Source: Carallia brachiata (Eukaryota > Streptophyta > Magnoliopsida > Malpighiales > Rhizophoraceae). Taken from it: a DNA stretch of 64,000 nt. The translations under genes were made by a program, and so were the position numbers. Shown one piece after another: positions 51,201-62,628 of this stretch (positions are counted from its first letter, which is position 1; every line of letters starts with the position of its first letter). Under the pieces are notes generated by a model. That model was not told the origin of the DNA and ran no database searches. It was given only the letters and a program-made list of their open reading frames with translations. The stretch is taken from positions 1,135,583 through 1,199,582 of the forward strand of contig JADCRB010000035.1 of assembly GCA_021464245.1 (NCBI GenBank). The letters are read 5' to 3'.

Positions 51201-52113
51201 TTAAATGAAGCATTAATGCTTACAAAAACCTTTAATTCAATGCAAAAAGCATTTTCAACGCCTTTTGGGGAGTTGAATGCATTAAATTCCATCTAATAAG
51301 TGTGCAATTGATCATGATTTGCATTTGTTACTTGCATAAAACCATTTGTGGCATGATAAAGAGTTTAGATGACTTCATTTCATGCAAATAAGTGATTTTT
51401 TTCATTTTAATTGCTTATTTAACCCAAATTACACTTAAATGATGCATTAATGCTTATAAAAACCATTAATTTCAATTGAAAAAGCATTTTCAACACTTTT
51501 TGGGGAGTTAAAACATTAAATTTATCTAATAAGTTGTGCAATTGATCATGATTTACGTTTATTAGTTCCATAAAACCATTTGTGCATGAATAAAGAGTCT
51601 AAATCACTTCATTCATGCAAAGAATGATTTGTTTCATTTTATGGCTTATTTAACCAAATTACACTTAAATGAAGCATTAATGCTTCAAAAACCTTTAACT
51701 TCAATGCAAAACGCATTTTCACACTTTTGGGGAGTTGAAATGCATAAATTCATCTAATAATGTGCAATTGATCATGATTGCCATTTGTTACTTGCATAAA
51801 ACCATTTGTGGCATGAATAAAGAGTCTAAATAACTTCATTTCATGCAAAGAAGTGATTTTCTTCCATTTTAATGTCTTATTTAACCCAAATTACACTTAA
51901 ATGAAGCATTAATGCTTACAAAAACCTTTAACTTCAATGCAAAAGCATTTTCAACGCCTTTTGGGAGTTGAAATGCATTAAATTCCATCTAATAAGTGTG
52001 CAATTGATGATTTGCATTTGTTACTTGCATAAAACCATTTGTGGCGTGAATAAAGAGTTTAGATGAATTCATTTCATGCAAATAAGTGATTTTCTTTCAT
52101 TTTAATTGCTTGT
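51201..52113. repeat. Satellite between copy B and the last cassette start, indel-rich
   Basis: T-, R-, P/U- and U-like monomers are present, with many one- or two-base losses between 51520 and 52010. The anchor near 52001 has lost CAT (CAATTGATGATTTGC). There is no gene. Confidence 0.65.
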
Positions 52114-52693
52114 TTAACCCAAATTACACTTAAATGAAGCATTAATGCTTACAAAAACTTTTAACTTCAATGCAAAACGCATTTTCAACATCTTTTGGGG
52201 AGTTGAATGCATTAAATTCCATCTAATAAGTGTGCAATTGATCATGATTGAATTTGTTACTTGCATAAAACCATTTGTGGCATGAATAAAGAGTTTAGAT
52301 GACTTCATTTCATGCAAATAAGTGATTTTCTTTCATTTTAATTGCTTATTTAACCCAAATTACACTTAAATGATGCATTAATGCTTATAAAAACCATTAA
52401 TTTCAATTGAAAAAGCATTTTCAACACTTTTTGGGGTGTTAAAACCATTAAATTACATCTAATAATTGTGCAATTGATCATGATTTGCGTTTATTAGTTC
52501 CATAAAACCATTTGTGCCATGAATCAAGAGTCTAAATCACTTCATTACATGCAAATAAGTGATTTTCTTTCATTTTTATGACTTATTAACCAAATTACAC
52601 TTAAATGAAGCATTAATGCTTACAAAAACCTTTAATTTCAATGCAAAAAGCATTTTCAACACCTTTTGGGGAGTTAAATGCACTAAATTTCAT
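52114..52693. repeat. 8-monomer cassette, copy 5, cut off at an N
   Basis: It matches the start of the cassette at 41109, including GATCATGATTGAATTTG (52248) and TTTTGGGGTGTTAAAACC (52434), for about 2.4 monomers. It then stops in mid-monomer at AATTTCAT, next to the single N at 52694. Confidence 0.75.
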
Positions 52694-52694
52694 N
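52694..52694. other. Single N with a ~48-bp break in repeat phase (probable assembly junction)
   Basis: The sequence left of the N ends AAATTTCAT, and the sequence right of it starts ACCATTTGTGG. An intact monomer has about 48 bases between those points, including the whole anchor. Anchors at 52471 and 52894 are 423 bp apart, where two monomers would give about 472. The N therefore looks like a gap placeholder or contig join, not one unread base. Confidence 0.85.
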
Positions 52695-55600
52695 ACCATT
52701 TGTGGCATGAATAACAGTCTAAATCACTTCATTTCATGCAAAATAAGTGATTTTCTTTTCATTTTAATGGCTTATTTAACCCAAATTACACTTAAATGAA
52801 GCATTAATGCTTACAAAAACCTTTATTTCAATGCAAAACGCATTTTCAACACCTTTTGGGAGTTGAATGCATTAAATTCATCTAATAAGTGTGCAATTGA
52901 TCATGATTTGCTTTGTTACTTGCATAAAACCATTTGTGGCATGAATAAAGAGTTAAATCATCATTTTCATGCAAATAAGTGATTTTCTTTCATTTTAATG
53001 CTTATTTAACCCAAATTACACTTAAATGAAGCATTAATGCTTAAAAACCTTTAATTCAATAAAAAGCATTTTCAACACCTTTTGGGAGTTAAAGCATTAA
53101 ATTCCATCTAATAAGTGTGCAATTGATCATGATTTGTTTATTAGTTCCATAAAACCATTTGTGGCCTGAATAAAGTCTAAATCACTTCTTCATGCAAATA
53201 AGTGATTTTTTTCATTAATGGCTTATTTAACCCAAATTACACTTAAATGAGCATTAATGCTTAAAAACCTTTAATTTCAATGCAAAACGCATTTTCAACA
53301 CCTTTTGGGGAGTTAATGCAAATTCATCTAATAAGTGTGCAATTGATCATGATTTGCTTTATTAGTTGCATAAAACCATTTGTGGCATGAATAAAGTCTA
53401 AATCACTTCATTTCATGCAAAGAAGTGATTTTCTTTCATTTTAATGGCTTATTTAACCCAAATTACACTTAAATGCATTAATGCTTACAAAAACCTTTAA
53501 TTTCAATGAAAAAGCATTTTCAACACTTTTGGGAGTTGAATGCATTAAATTCATCTAATAAGTGCAATTGATCATGATTTGCATTATTGTTATTAAAACC
53601 ATTTGGCATGATAAAGAGTCTAAATCACTTCATTTCATGCAAAAAGTGATTTTCTTTCATTTTAATGGCTTATTTAACCCAAATTACACTTAAATGAAGC
53701 ATTAATGCTTACAAAAACCTTTAATTTCAATGCAAAAGCATTTTCAACACCTTTTGGGGAGTTGAATGCATTAAATTTCATCTAATAAGTGTGCAATTGA
53801 TCATGATTTGCATTTGTTATTGCATAAAACCATTTGTGGTATGAATAAAGAGTTCTAAATCACTTCATTTCATAAAATAAGTGATTTTCTTTCATTTTAA
53901 TGGCTTATTTAACCCAAATTACACTTAATGAAGCATTAATGCTTAAAAACCTTTAATTTCAATGCAAAAGCATTTTCAACACCTTTTGGGGAGTTGAATG
54001 CATTAAATTCCATCTAATAAGTGTGCAATTGATCATGATTTGCATTTGTTACTTGCATAAAACCATTTGTGCATGAATAAAGAGTTAAATCACTTCATTT
54101 CATGCAAATAAGTGATTTTTTCATTTTAATGCTTATTTAACCCAAATTACACTTAAATGAAGCATTAATGCTTAAAAACCATTAATTTCAATGAAAAAGC
54201 ATTTTAACACTTTTGGGAGTTAAATGCATTAAATTCATCTAATAAGTGTGCAATTGATCATGATTTGCTTTATTAGTTCCATAAAACCATTTGTGCATGA
54301 ATAAAGAGTCTAAATCACTTCATTTCATGCAAAGAAGTGATTTTCTTTCATTTTAATGCTTATTTAACCCAAATTACACTTAAATGAAGCATTAATGCTT
54401 ACAAAAAACCTTTAACTTCAATGCAAAAAGCATTTTCAACACCTTTTGGGGAGTTAAATGCATTAAATTCATCTAATAAGTGTGCAATTGATCATGATTT
54501 GCTTTATTGTTGTTAAAACCATTTGTGGCATGAATAAAGAGTCTAAATCACTTCATTTCATGCAAAAAGTGATTTTCTTTCATTTTAATGGCTTATTTAA
54601 CCCAAATTACACTTAAATGAAGCATTAATGCTTACAAAAACCTTTAATTTCAATGCAAAAGCATTTTCAACACCTTTTGGGGAGTTAAATGCATTAAATT
54701 CATAATAAGTGTGCAATTGATCATGTTTGCTTTATTGCATAAAACCATTTGTGGTATGAATAAGAGTCTAAATCACTTCATTTCATGAAAAAGTGATTTT
54801 CTTTCATTTTAATGGCTTATTTAACCCAAATTACACTTAAATGAAGCATTAATGCTTACAAAAACCTTTAATTTCAATGCAAAAACGCATTTTCAACCCT
54901 TTTGGGAGTTGAATGCAATAAATTCCATCAAATAAGTATGCAATTGATCATGATTTGCGTTTGTTACTTGCATAAAACCATTTGTGGCATGAATAAAGAG
55001 TCTAAATCACTTCATTTCATGCAAATAAGTGATTTTCTTTCATTTTAATGCTTATTTAACCCAAATTACACTTAAATGAAGCATTAATGCTTATAAAAAC
55101 CTTTAATTTCAATGAAAAAACATTTTCAACACTTTTGGGAGTTAAATGCATTAAATTCATCTAATAAGTGCAATTGATCATGATTTGTTTATTAGTTCCA
55201 TAAAACCATTTGTGCATGAATAAAGAGTCTAAATCACTTCATTTCATGCAAATAAGTGATTTTTTCATTTTAATGTCTTATTTAACCCAAATTACACTTA
55301 AATGAAGCATTAATGCTTACAAAAACCTTTAATTTCACTGAAAAAAACATTTTAAACACCTTTTGGGGAGTTAAAAGCATTAAATTCCATCTAATAAATG
55401 TGCAATTGATCATGATTTGCATTTATTAGTTGCATAAAACCATTTGTGGCATGAATAAAGAGTCTAAATCACTTCATTTCATGCAAAGAAGTGATTTTCC
55501 TTCATTTTAATAGCTTATTTAACCCTAAATACACTTAAATGAAGTATTAATGCTTACAAAAACCTTTAATTTCAATGCAAAAGCATTTTCAAACCTTTTG

Positions 55601-58600
55601 GGAGTTAAATGCATTAATTCATCTAATAAGTGTGCAATTGATCATGATTTGCTTTATTGTTCCATAAAACCATTTGTGGCATGAATAAAGAGTCTAAATC
55701 ACTTCATTTCATGCAAAAAGTGATTTCTTTCATTTAATGGCTTATTTAACCCAAATTACACTTAAATGAAGCATTAATGCTTACAAAAACCTTTAATTTC
55801 AATGCAAAACGCATTTTCAACACCTTTTGGGGAGTTGAATGCATTAAATTTCATCTAATAAGTGCAATTGATCATGATTTGCGTTTGTTACTTGCATAAA
55901 ACCATTTGTGGCATGAATAAAGAGTCTAAATCACTTCATTTCATGCAAATAAGTGATTTTCTTTCATTTTAATGGCTTATTTAACCCAAATTACACTTAA
56001 ATGAAGCATTAATGCTTACAAAAACCTTTAATTCAATGCAAAAAGCATTTTCAACGCCTTTTGGGGAGTTGAATGCATTAAATTCCATCTAATAAGTGTG
56101 CAATTGATCATGATTTGCATTTGTTTCTTGCATAAAACCATTTGTGGCATGAATAAAGAGTTTAATCACTTCATTTCATGCAAATAAGTGATTTTCTTTC
56201 ATTTTAATGCTTATTTAACCCAAATTACACTTAAATGAGCATTAATGCTTAAAACCTTTAATTTCAATGAAAAAGCATTTTCAACACTTTTGGGAGTTAA
56301 ATGCATTAAATTCCATCTAATAAGTGTGCAATTGATCATGATTTGCGTTTATTAGTTCCATAAAACCATTTGTGCATGAATAAAGAGTCTAAATCACTTC
56401 ATTCATGCAATAAGTGATTTTCTTTCATTTTAATGCTTATTTAACCCAAATTACACTTAAATGAAGCATTAATGCTTACAAAAACCTTTAATTTCAATGC
56501 AAAAAGCATTTTCAACACTTTTGGGGAGTTAATGCATTAAATTTCATCTAATAAGTATGCAATTGATCATGATTTGCTTTATTGTTGTATAAAACCATTT
56601 GTGGTATGAATAAAGAGTCTAAATCACTTCATTTCATGCAAAGAAGTGATTTTCTTCATTTTAATGGCTTATTTAACCCAAATTACACTTAAATGAAGCA
56701 TTAATGCTTAAAAACCTTTAACTTCAATGCAAAACGCATTTTCAACACCTTTGGGGAGTTGAATGCATTAAATTCCATCTAATAAGTGTGCAATTGATCA
56801 TGATTTGCATTTGTTACTTGCATAAAACCATTTGTGCATGAATAAAGAGTTAATCACTTCATTTCATGCAAATAAGTGATTTTCTTTCATTTTAATGCTT
56901 ATTTAACCCAAATTACACTTAAATGATGCATTAATGCTTATAAAAACCATTAATTTCAATTGAAAAGGCATTTTCAACACTTTTTGGGAGTTAAAGGCAT
57001 TAATTTCCATCTAATAAGTGTGCAATTGATCATGATTTGCGTTTATTAGTTCCATAAAACCATTTGTGCCATGAATAAAGAGTCTAAATCACTTCATTAC
57101 ATGCAAATAAGTGATTTTCTTTCATTTTAATGACTTATTTAACCCAAATTACACTTAAATGAAGCATTAATGCTTACAAAAACCTTTAATTTCAATGCAA
57201 AAGCATTTTCAACACTTTTGGGGAGTTAAATGCATAAATTCATCTAATAAGTATGCAATTGATCATGATTTGCCTTTATTAGTTGTATAAAACCATTTGT
57301 GGTATGAATAAAGAGTCTAAATCACTTCATTTCACAAAGAAGTGATTTTCTTTCATTTTAATGGCTTATTTAACCACAAATGAAGCATTAATGCTTACAA
57401 AAACCTTTAATTTCAATGCAAAACGCATTTTCAACACCTTTTGGGGAGTTGAATGCATTAAATTCCATCTAATAAGTATGCAATTGATCATGATTTGCTT
57501 TATTGCATAAAACCATTTGTGGCATGAATAAAGAGTCTAAATCACTTCATTTCATGCAAATAAGTGATTTTCTTTCATTTTAATGGCTTATTTAACCCAA
57601 ATTACACTTAAATGAAGCATTAATGCTTACAAAAACCTTTAATTTCAATGCAAAACGCATTTTCAACACCTTTTGGGAGTTGAATGCATTAAATTCCATC
57701 AAATAAGTGTGCAATTGATCATAATTTGCTTTATTTGTTCATAAAACCATTTGTGCATGAATAAAGAGTCTAAATCACTTCATTTCATGCAAATAAGTGA
57801 TTTTCTTTCATTTTAATGTCTTATTTAACCCAAATTACACTTAAATGAAGCATTAATGCTTACAAAAACCTTTAATTTCAATGCAAAAAGCATTTTCAAC
57901 ACCTTTTGGGAGTTGAATGCATTAAATTCATCTAATAAGTGTGCAATTGATCATGATTTGCTTTTTAGTTGCATAAAACCATTTGTGCATGAATAAAGAG
58001 TCTAAATCACTTCATTTCATGCAAATAAGTGATTTTCTTTCATTTTAATGCTTATTTAACCCAAATTACACTTAAATGAAGCATTAATGCTTACAAAAAC
58101 CTTTAATTCAATGCAAAAGCATTTTCAACACCTTTTGGGGAGTTGAATGCATTAAATTCCATCTAATAAGTGTGCAATTGATCATGATTTGCTTTTTAGT
58201 TCATAAAACCATTTGTATGAATAAAGAGTCTAAATCACTTCATTTCATGCAAATAAGTGATTTTCTTTCATTTTAATGGCTTATTTAACCCAAATTACAC
58301 TTAAATGAAGCATTAATGCTTACAAAAACCTTTAATTTCAATGAAAACAGCATTTTCAACACCTTTTGGGGAGTTAAATGCACTAAATTCATCTAATAAG
58401 TGTGCAATTGATCATGATTTGCTTTGTTACTTGCATAAAACCATTTGTGCATGAATAAAGAGTCTAAATCATTCATTTCATGCAAATAAGTGATTTTCTT
58501 TCATTTTAATGCTTATTTAACCCAAATTACACTTAAATGAAGCATTAATGCTTACAAAAACCTTTAATTTCAATGCAAAAGCATTTTCAACCCTTTTGGG

Positions 58601-59797
58601 GAGTTAAATGCATTAAATTCCATCTAATAAGTGTGCAATTGATCATGATTTGCATTTTTGTTCCATAAAACCATTTGTGCATGAATAAAGAGTCTAAATC
58701 ACTTCATTTCATGCAAATAAGTGATTTTCTTTCATTTTAATGACTTATTTAACCCAAATTACACTTAAATGAAGCATTAATGCTTACAAAAACCTTTAAT
58801 TTCAATGCAAAACGCATTTTCAACACCTTTTGGGGAGTTGAATGCATTAAATTCCATCTAATAAGTGCAATTGATCATGATTTGCATTTGTTACTTGCAT
58901 AAAACCATTTGTGGCATGAAAAGAGTCTAAATCACTTCATTTCATGCAAATAAGTGATTTTCTTTCATTTTAATGGCATATTTAACCCAAATTACACTTA
59001 AATGAAGCATTAATGCTTAAAAAAACCTTTAATTTCAATGCAAAACACATTTTCAACAACTTTTGGGAGTTGAATGCAATTCCATCTAATAAGTGTGCAA
59101 TTGATCATGATTTGCTTTATTAGTGCATAAAACCATTTGTGGCATGAATAAAGAGTCTAAATCACTTCATTTCATGCAAAAGTGATTTTCTTTCATTTTA
59201 ATGCTTATTTAACCCAAATTACACTTAAATGAAGCATTAATGCTTACAAAAACCTTTAATTTCAATGCAAAAGCATTTTCAACACCTTTTGGGGAGTTAA
59301 ATGCATTAAATTCCATCTAATAAGTGTGCAATTGATCATGATTTGCTTTTTATTGCATAAAACCATTTGTGGCATGAATAAAGAGTCTAAATCACTTCAT
59401 TTCATGCAAAGAAGTGATTTTCTTTCATTTTAATGGCTTATTTAACCCAAATTACACTTAAATGAAGCATTAATGCTTACAAAAACCTTTAATTTCAATG
59501 CAAAAGCATTTTCAACACTTTTGGGGAGTTGAATGCATTAAATTCATCTAATAAGTGTGCAATTGATCATGATTTGCTTTATTAGTTGCATAAAACCATT
59601 TGCATGAATAAAGAGTCTAAATCACTTCATTTCATGCAAAAGTGATTTTCTTTCATTTTAATGCTTATTTAACCCAAATTACACTTAAATGAAGCATTAA
59701 TGCTTACAAAAACCTTTAATTTCAATGCAAAAAGCATTTTCAACACCTTTTGGGGAGTTGAATGCATTAAATTCATCTAATAAGTGTGCAATTGATC
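52695..59797. repeat. Satellite block with dense single-base losses, between two Ns
   Basis: About 30 monomers in this block are unusually alike and lose bases at the columns that elsewhere separate monomer types. Examples are GATTTGCTTTATTAG (for GCCTTT/GCGTTT), AAATTCATC (for TTCC/TTTC), TTTAATGCTTATTT (for AATGG/AATGA/AATTG), GTGCATGAA (for GTGGCATG/GTGCCATG) and AACACTTTTGG. Monomers shrink to about 225-235 bp and I can follow no HOR. Because both ends are single Ns, I infer a separately assembled or collapsed contig. There is no gene. Confidence 0.75.
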
Positions 59798-59798
59798 N
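59798..59798. other. Single N with repeated flanks (probable unmerged contig overlap)
   Basis: The 26-27 bases before the N (59771-59797, TTCATCTAATAAG through ATTGATC) are repeated almost exactly after it (59799-59824). Two anchors therefore lie only 28 bp apart, at 59789 and 59817. This is what two overlapping contig ends look like when joined by a placeholder without merging the overlap. The monomer subfamily also changes at this point. Confidence 0.85.
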
Positions 59799-60530
59799 TC
59801 CATCTAATAAGTGTGCAATTGATCATGATTTGCGTTTATTAGTTCATAAAACCATTTTTGGGCATGCATAAAGAGTCTAAATCACTTATTTCAAGCAAAT
59901 AAGTGATTTTCTTTCATTTTAATGGCTTATTTAACCTCAAATTACACTTAAATGAAAATTAATGTTTATAAAAACATTTAATTTCAAAGGAAAAAGCATT
60001 TTGAACGCCTTTGGGGAGTTAAAAGCATTAAATTCCATCTAATAAGTGTGCAATTAATCATAATTTGCGTTTATTAGTTCATAAAACATTTGTGGCATGA
60101 ATAAAGAGTCTAAATCACTTCATTTCAAGCAAATAAGTGATTTTCTTTCATTTTATGGCTTATTTAACCCAAATTACACTTAAATGAAGCATTAATGCTT
60201 ACAAAAACCATTAATTTCAATGCAAAAGCATTTTCAACACCTTTTGGGGAGTTACAAAGTATTAAATTCCATGTAATAAGTGTGCAATTGATCATATTTG
60301 CGTTTATTATTACATAAAACCATTTTTTTGGCATGCATAAAGAGTCTAAATCACTTCATTTCATGCAAATAAGTGATTTTCTTTTTCTTTAATTTAATGG
60401 CTTATTTAACCAAATTACACTTAATGAAGCATTAATGCTTACAAAAACCATTAATTATCATCAACGCAAAAAGCTTTTCATTCAACCACTTTGGGGAGTT
60501 AAAAGCATGAAATTCCATCTAATAAGTGTG

Positions 60531-61226
60531 CAATTGATCATGATTTGTGTTTATTAGTTCATAAAAACCATTTGGCATGATAAAGAGTCTAGATCACTTT
60601 ATTTTGCAAATAAGTGATTTTCTTCATTTTAATGGCTTATTTAACTCAAATTACACTTAAATGAAACATTAATGCTTATAAAAACATTAATTTAAATGGA
60701 AAAAGCATTTTCAACGCCTTTTGGGGAGTTAAATGCATAAATTCATCTAATAAGTGTGGCAATTATCATAATTTGCGTTCATTAGTTGCATAAAACCATT
60801 TGTGGCATGAATAAAGAGTCTAAATCACTTCATTTCATGCAATAAGTGATTTTCTTTCATTTTAATGGCTTATTTAACCCAAATTACACTTAAATGAAGC
60901 ATTAATGCTTATAAAAACCATTAATTTCAATGGAAAAAGCATTTTCAACACCTTTTGGGGAGTAAATGCATTAAATTATATCTAATAAGTGTGCAATTGA
61001 TCAGATTTGGTTTATTAGTTGCATAAAACCATTTGGGCATGAATAAAGAGTCTAAATCACTTCATTTCATGCAAATAAGTGATTTTCTTTCATTTTAATG
61101 GCTTATTTAACCCAAATTACACTTAAATGAAGCATTAATGCTTACAAAAACCATTAATTTCAATGCAAAAAGCATTTTCAACCCTTTTGGGGAGTTAAAA
61201 ACATAAATTCCATCTAATAAGTGTGC
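60531..61226. repeat. 3-monomer higher-order repeat, copy 1 (~0.70 kb)
   Basis: Monomer starts are 60531, 60760 and 60994. The first monomer ends TTTAAATGGAAAAAGC...AACGCC. The second has a CATAATTTGCG anchor region and ends CAATGGAAAAAGC...AACACC. The third has TTTGG after the anchor and ends CAATGCAAAAAGC...AACCC. This order repeats in the next two units. Confidence 0.8.
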
Positions 61227-61922
61227 AATTGATCATGATTTGCGTTTATTAGTTCATAAAACCATTTTGGCATGTATAAAGAGTCTAAATCACTTCATTT
61301 CATGCAAATAAGTGATTTTCTTTCATTTTAATGGCTTATTTAACTCAAATTACACTTAAATGAAACATTAATGCTTATAAAAACATTTAATTTAAATGGA
61401 AAAAGCATTTTCAACGCCTTTTGGGAGTTAAATGCATTAAATTCCATCTAATAAGTGTGCAATTACATAATTTGCGTTTATTAGTTGCATAAAACCATTT
61501 GTGGCATGAATAAAGAGTCTAAATCACTTCATTTCAAGCAAATAAGTGATTTTCTTTCATTTAATGGCTTATTTAACCCAAATTACACTTAAATGAAGCA
61601 TTAATGCTTAAAAACCATTAATTTCAATGGAAAAAGCATTTTCAACACCTTTTGGGGAGTTAAATGCATTAAATATATCTAATAAGTGTGCAATTGATCA
61701 TGATTTGGGTTTATTAGTTCATAAAACCATTTGTGGCATGAAAAAGAGTCTAAATCACTTTTCATGCAAATAAGTGATTTTCTTTCATTTAATGGCTTAT
61801 TTAACCCAAATTACACTTAAATGAAGCATTAATGCTTACAAAAACCATTAATTTCAATGCAAAAAGCATTTTCATAACCACTTTTGGGAGTTAAAAAGCA
61901 TGAAATCCATCTAATAAGTGTG
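61227..61922. repeat. 3-monomer higher-order repeat, copy 2
   Basis: Monomer starts are 61227, 61460 and 61691, with the same marks in the same order as the unit before it: TTTAAATGG with AACGCC, then CATAATTTGCG with CAATGGAAAAAGC, then ATTTGGG with CAATGCAAAAAGC. Both units are 696 bp. Confidence 0.8.
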
Positions 61923-62628
61923 CAATTGATCATATTTGCGTGTTATTAGTTCATAAAACCATTTGTGGCATGAATAAAGAGTCTAAATCACTTCATTTCA
62001 TGCAAATAAGTGATTTTCTTTCATTTTAATGGCTTATTTAACTCAAATTACACTTAATGAAACATTAATGCTTATAAAAACATTAATTTAAATGGAAAAA
62101 GCATTTTCAACGCCTTTTGGGGAGTTAAATGCATTAAATTCCTCAGCTAATAAGTGTGCAATTAATCATAATTTCGTTCATTAGTTGCATAAAACCATTT
62201 GTGGCATGAATAAAGAGTCTAAATCACTTCATTTCAAGCAAATAAGTGATTTTCTTTCATTTTAATGGCTTATTTAACCCAAATTACACTTAAATGAAGC
62301 ATTAATGCTTATAAAAACATTAATTTCAATGGAAAAAGCATTTTCAACACCTTTTGGGGAGTCAAATGCATTAAATTAATCTAATAAGTGTGCAATTGAT
62401 CATGATTTGGGTTTATTAGTTGCATAAAACCATTTGTGGCATGAATAAAGAGTCTAAATCACTTAATTTCATGCAAATAAGTGATTTTCTTCATTTTAAT
62501 GGCTTATTTAACCCAAATTACACTTAAATGAAGCATTAATGCTTACAAAAACCATTAATTTCAATGCAAAACGCATTTTCAATACCTTTTGGGGAGTTAA
62601 AAACATTAAAATCCATCTAATAAGTGTG
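61923..62628. repeat. 3-monomer higher-order repeat, copy 3
   Basis: Monomer starts are 61923, 62159 and 62393. The order matches the two preceding units. Local oddities are ATTCCTCAGCTAATAAG near 62139 and CAATGCAAAACGC with AATACC in the third monomer. After 62628 the order changes: a CAACGC monomer, then one with AAAGGAAAAAGC and TTTTGAACGCC that also occurs near 59990. Confidence 0.75.
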
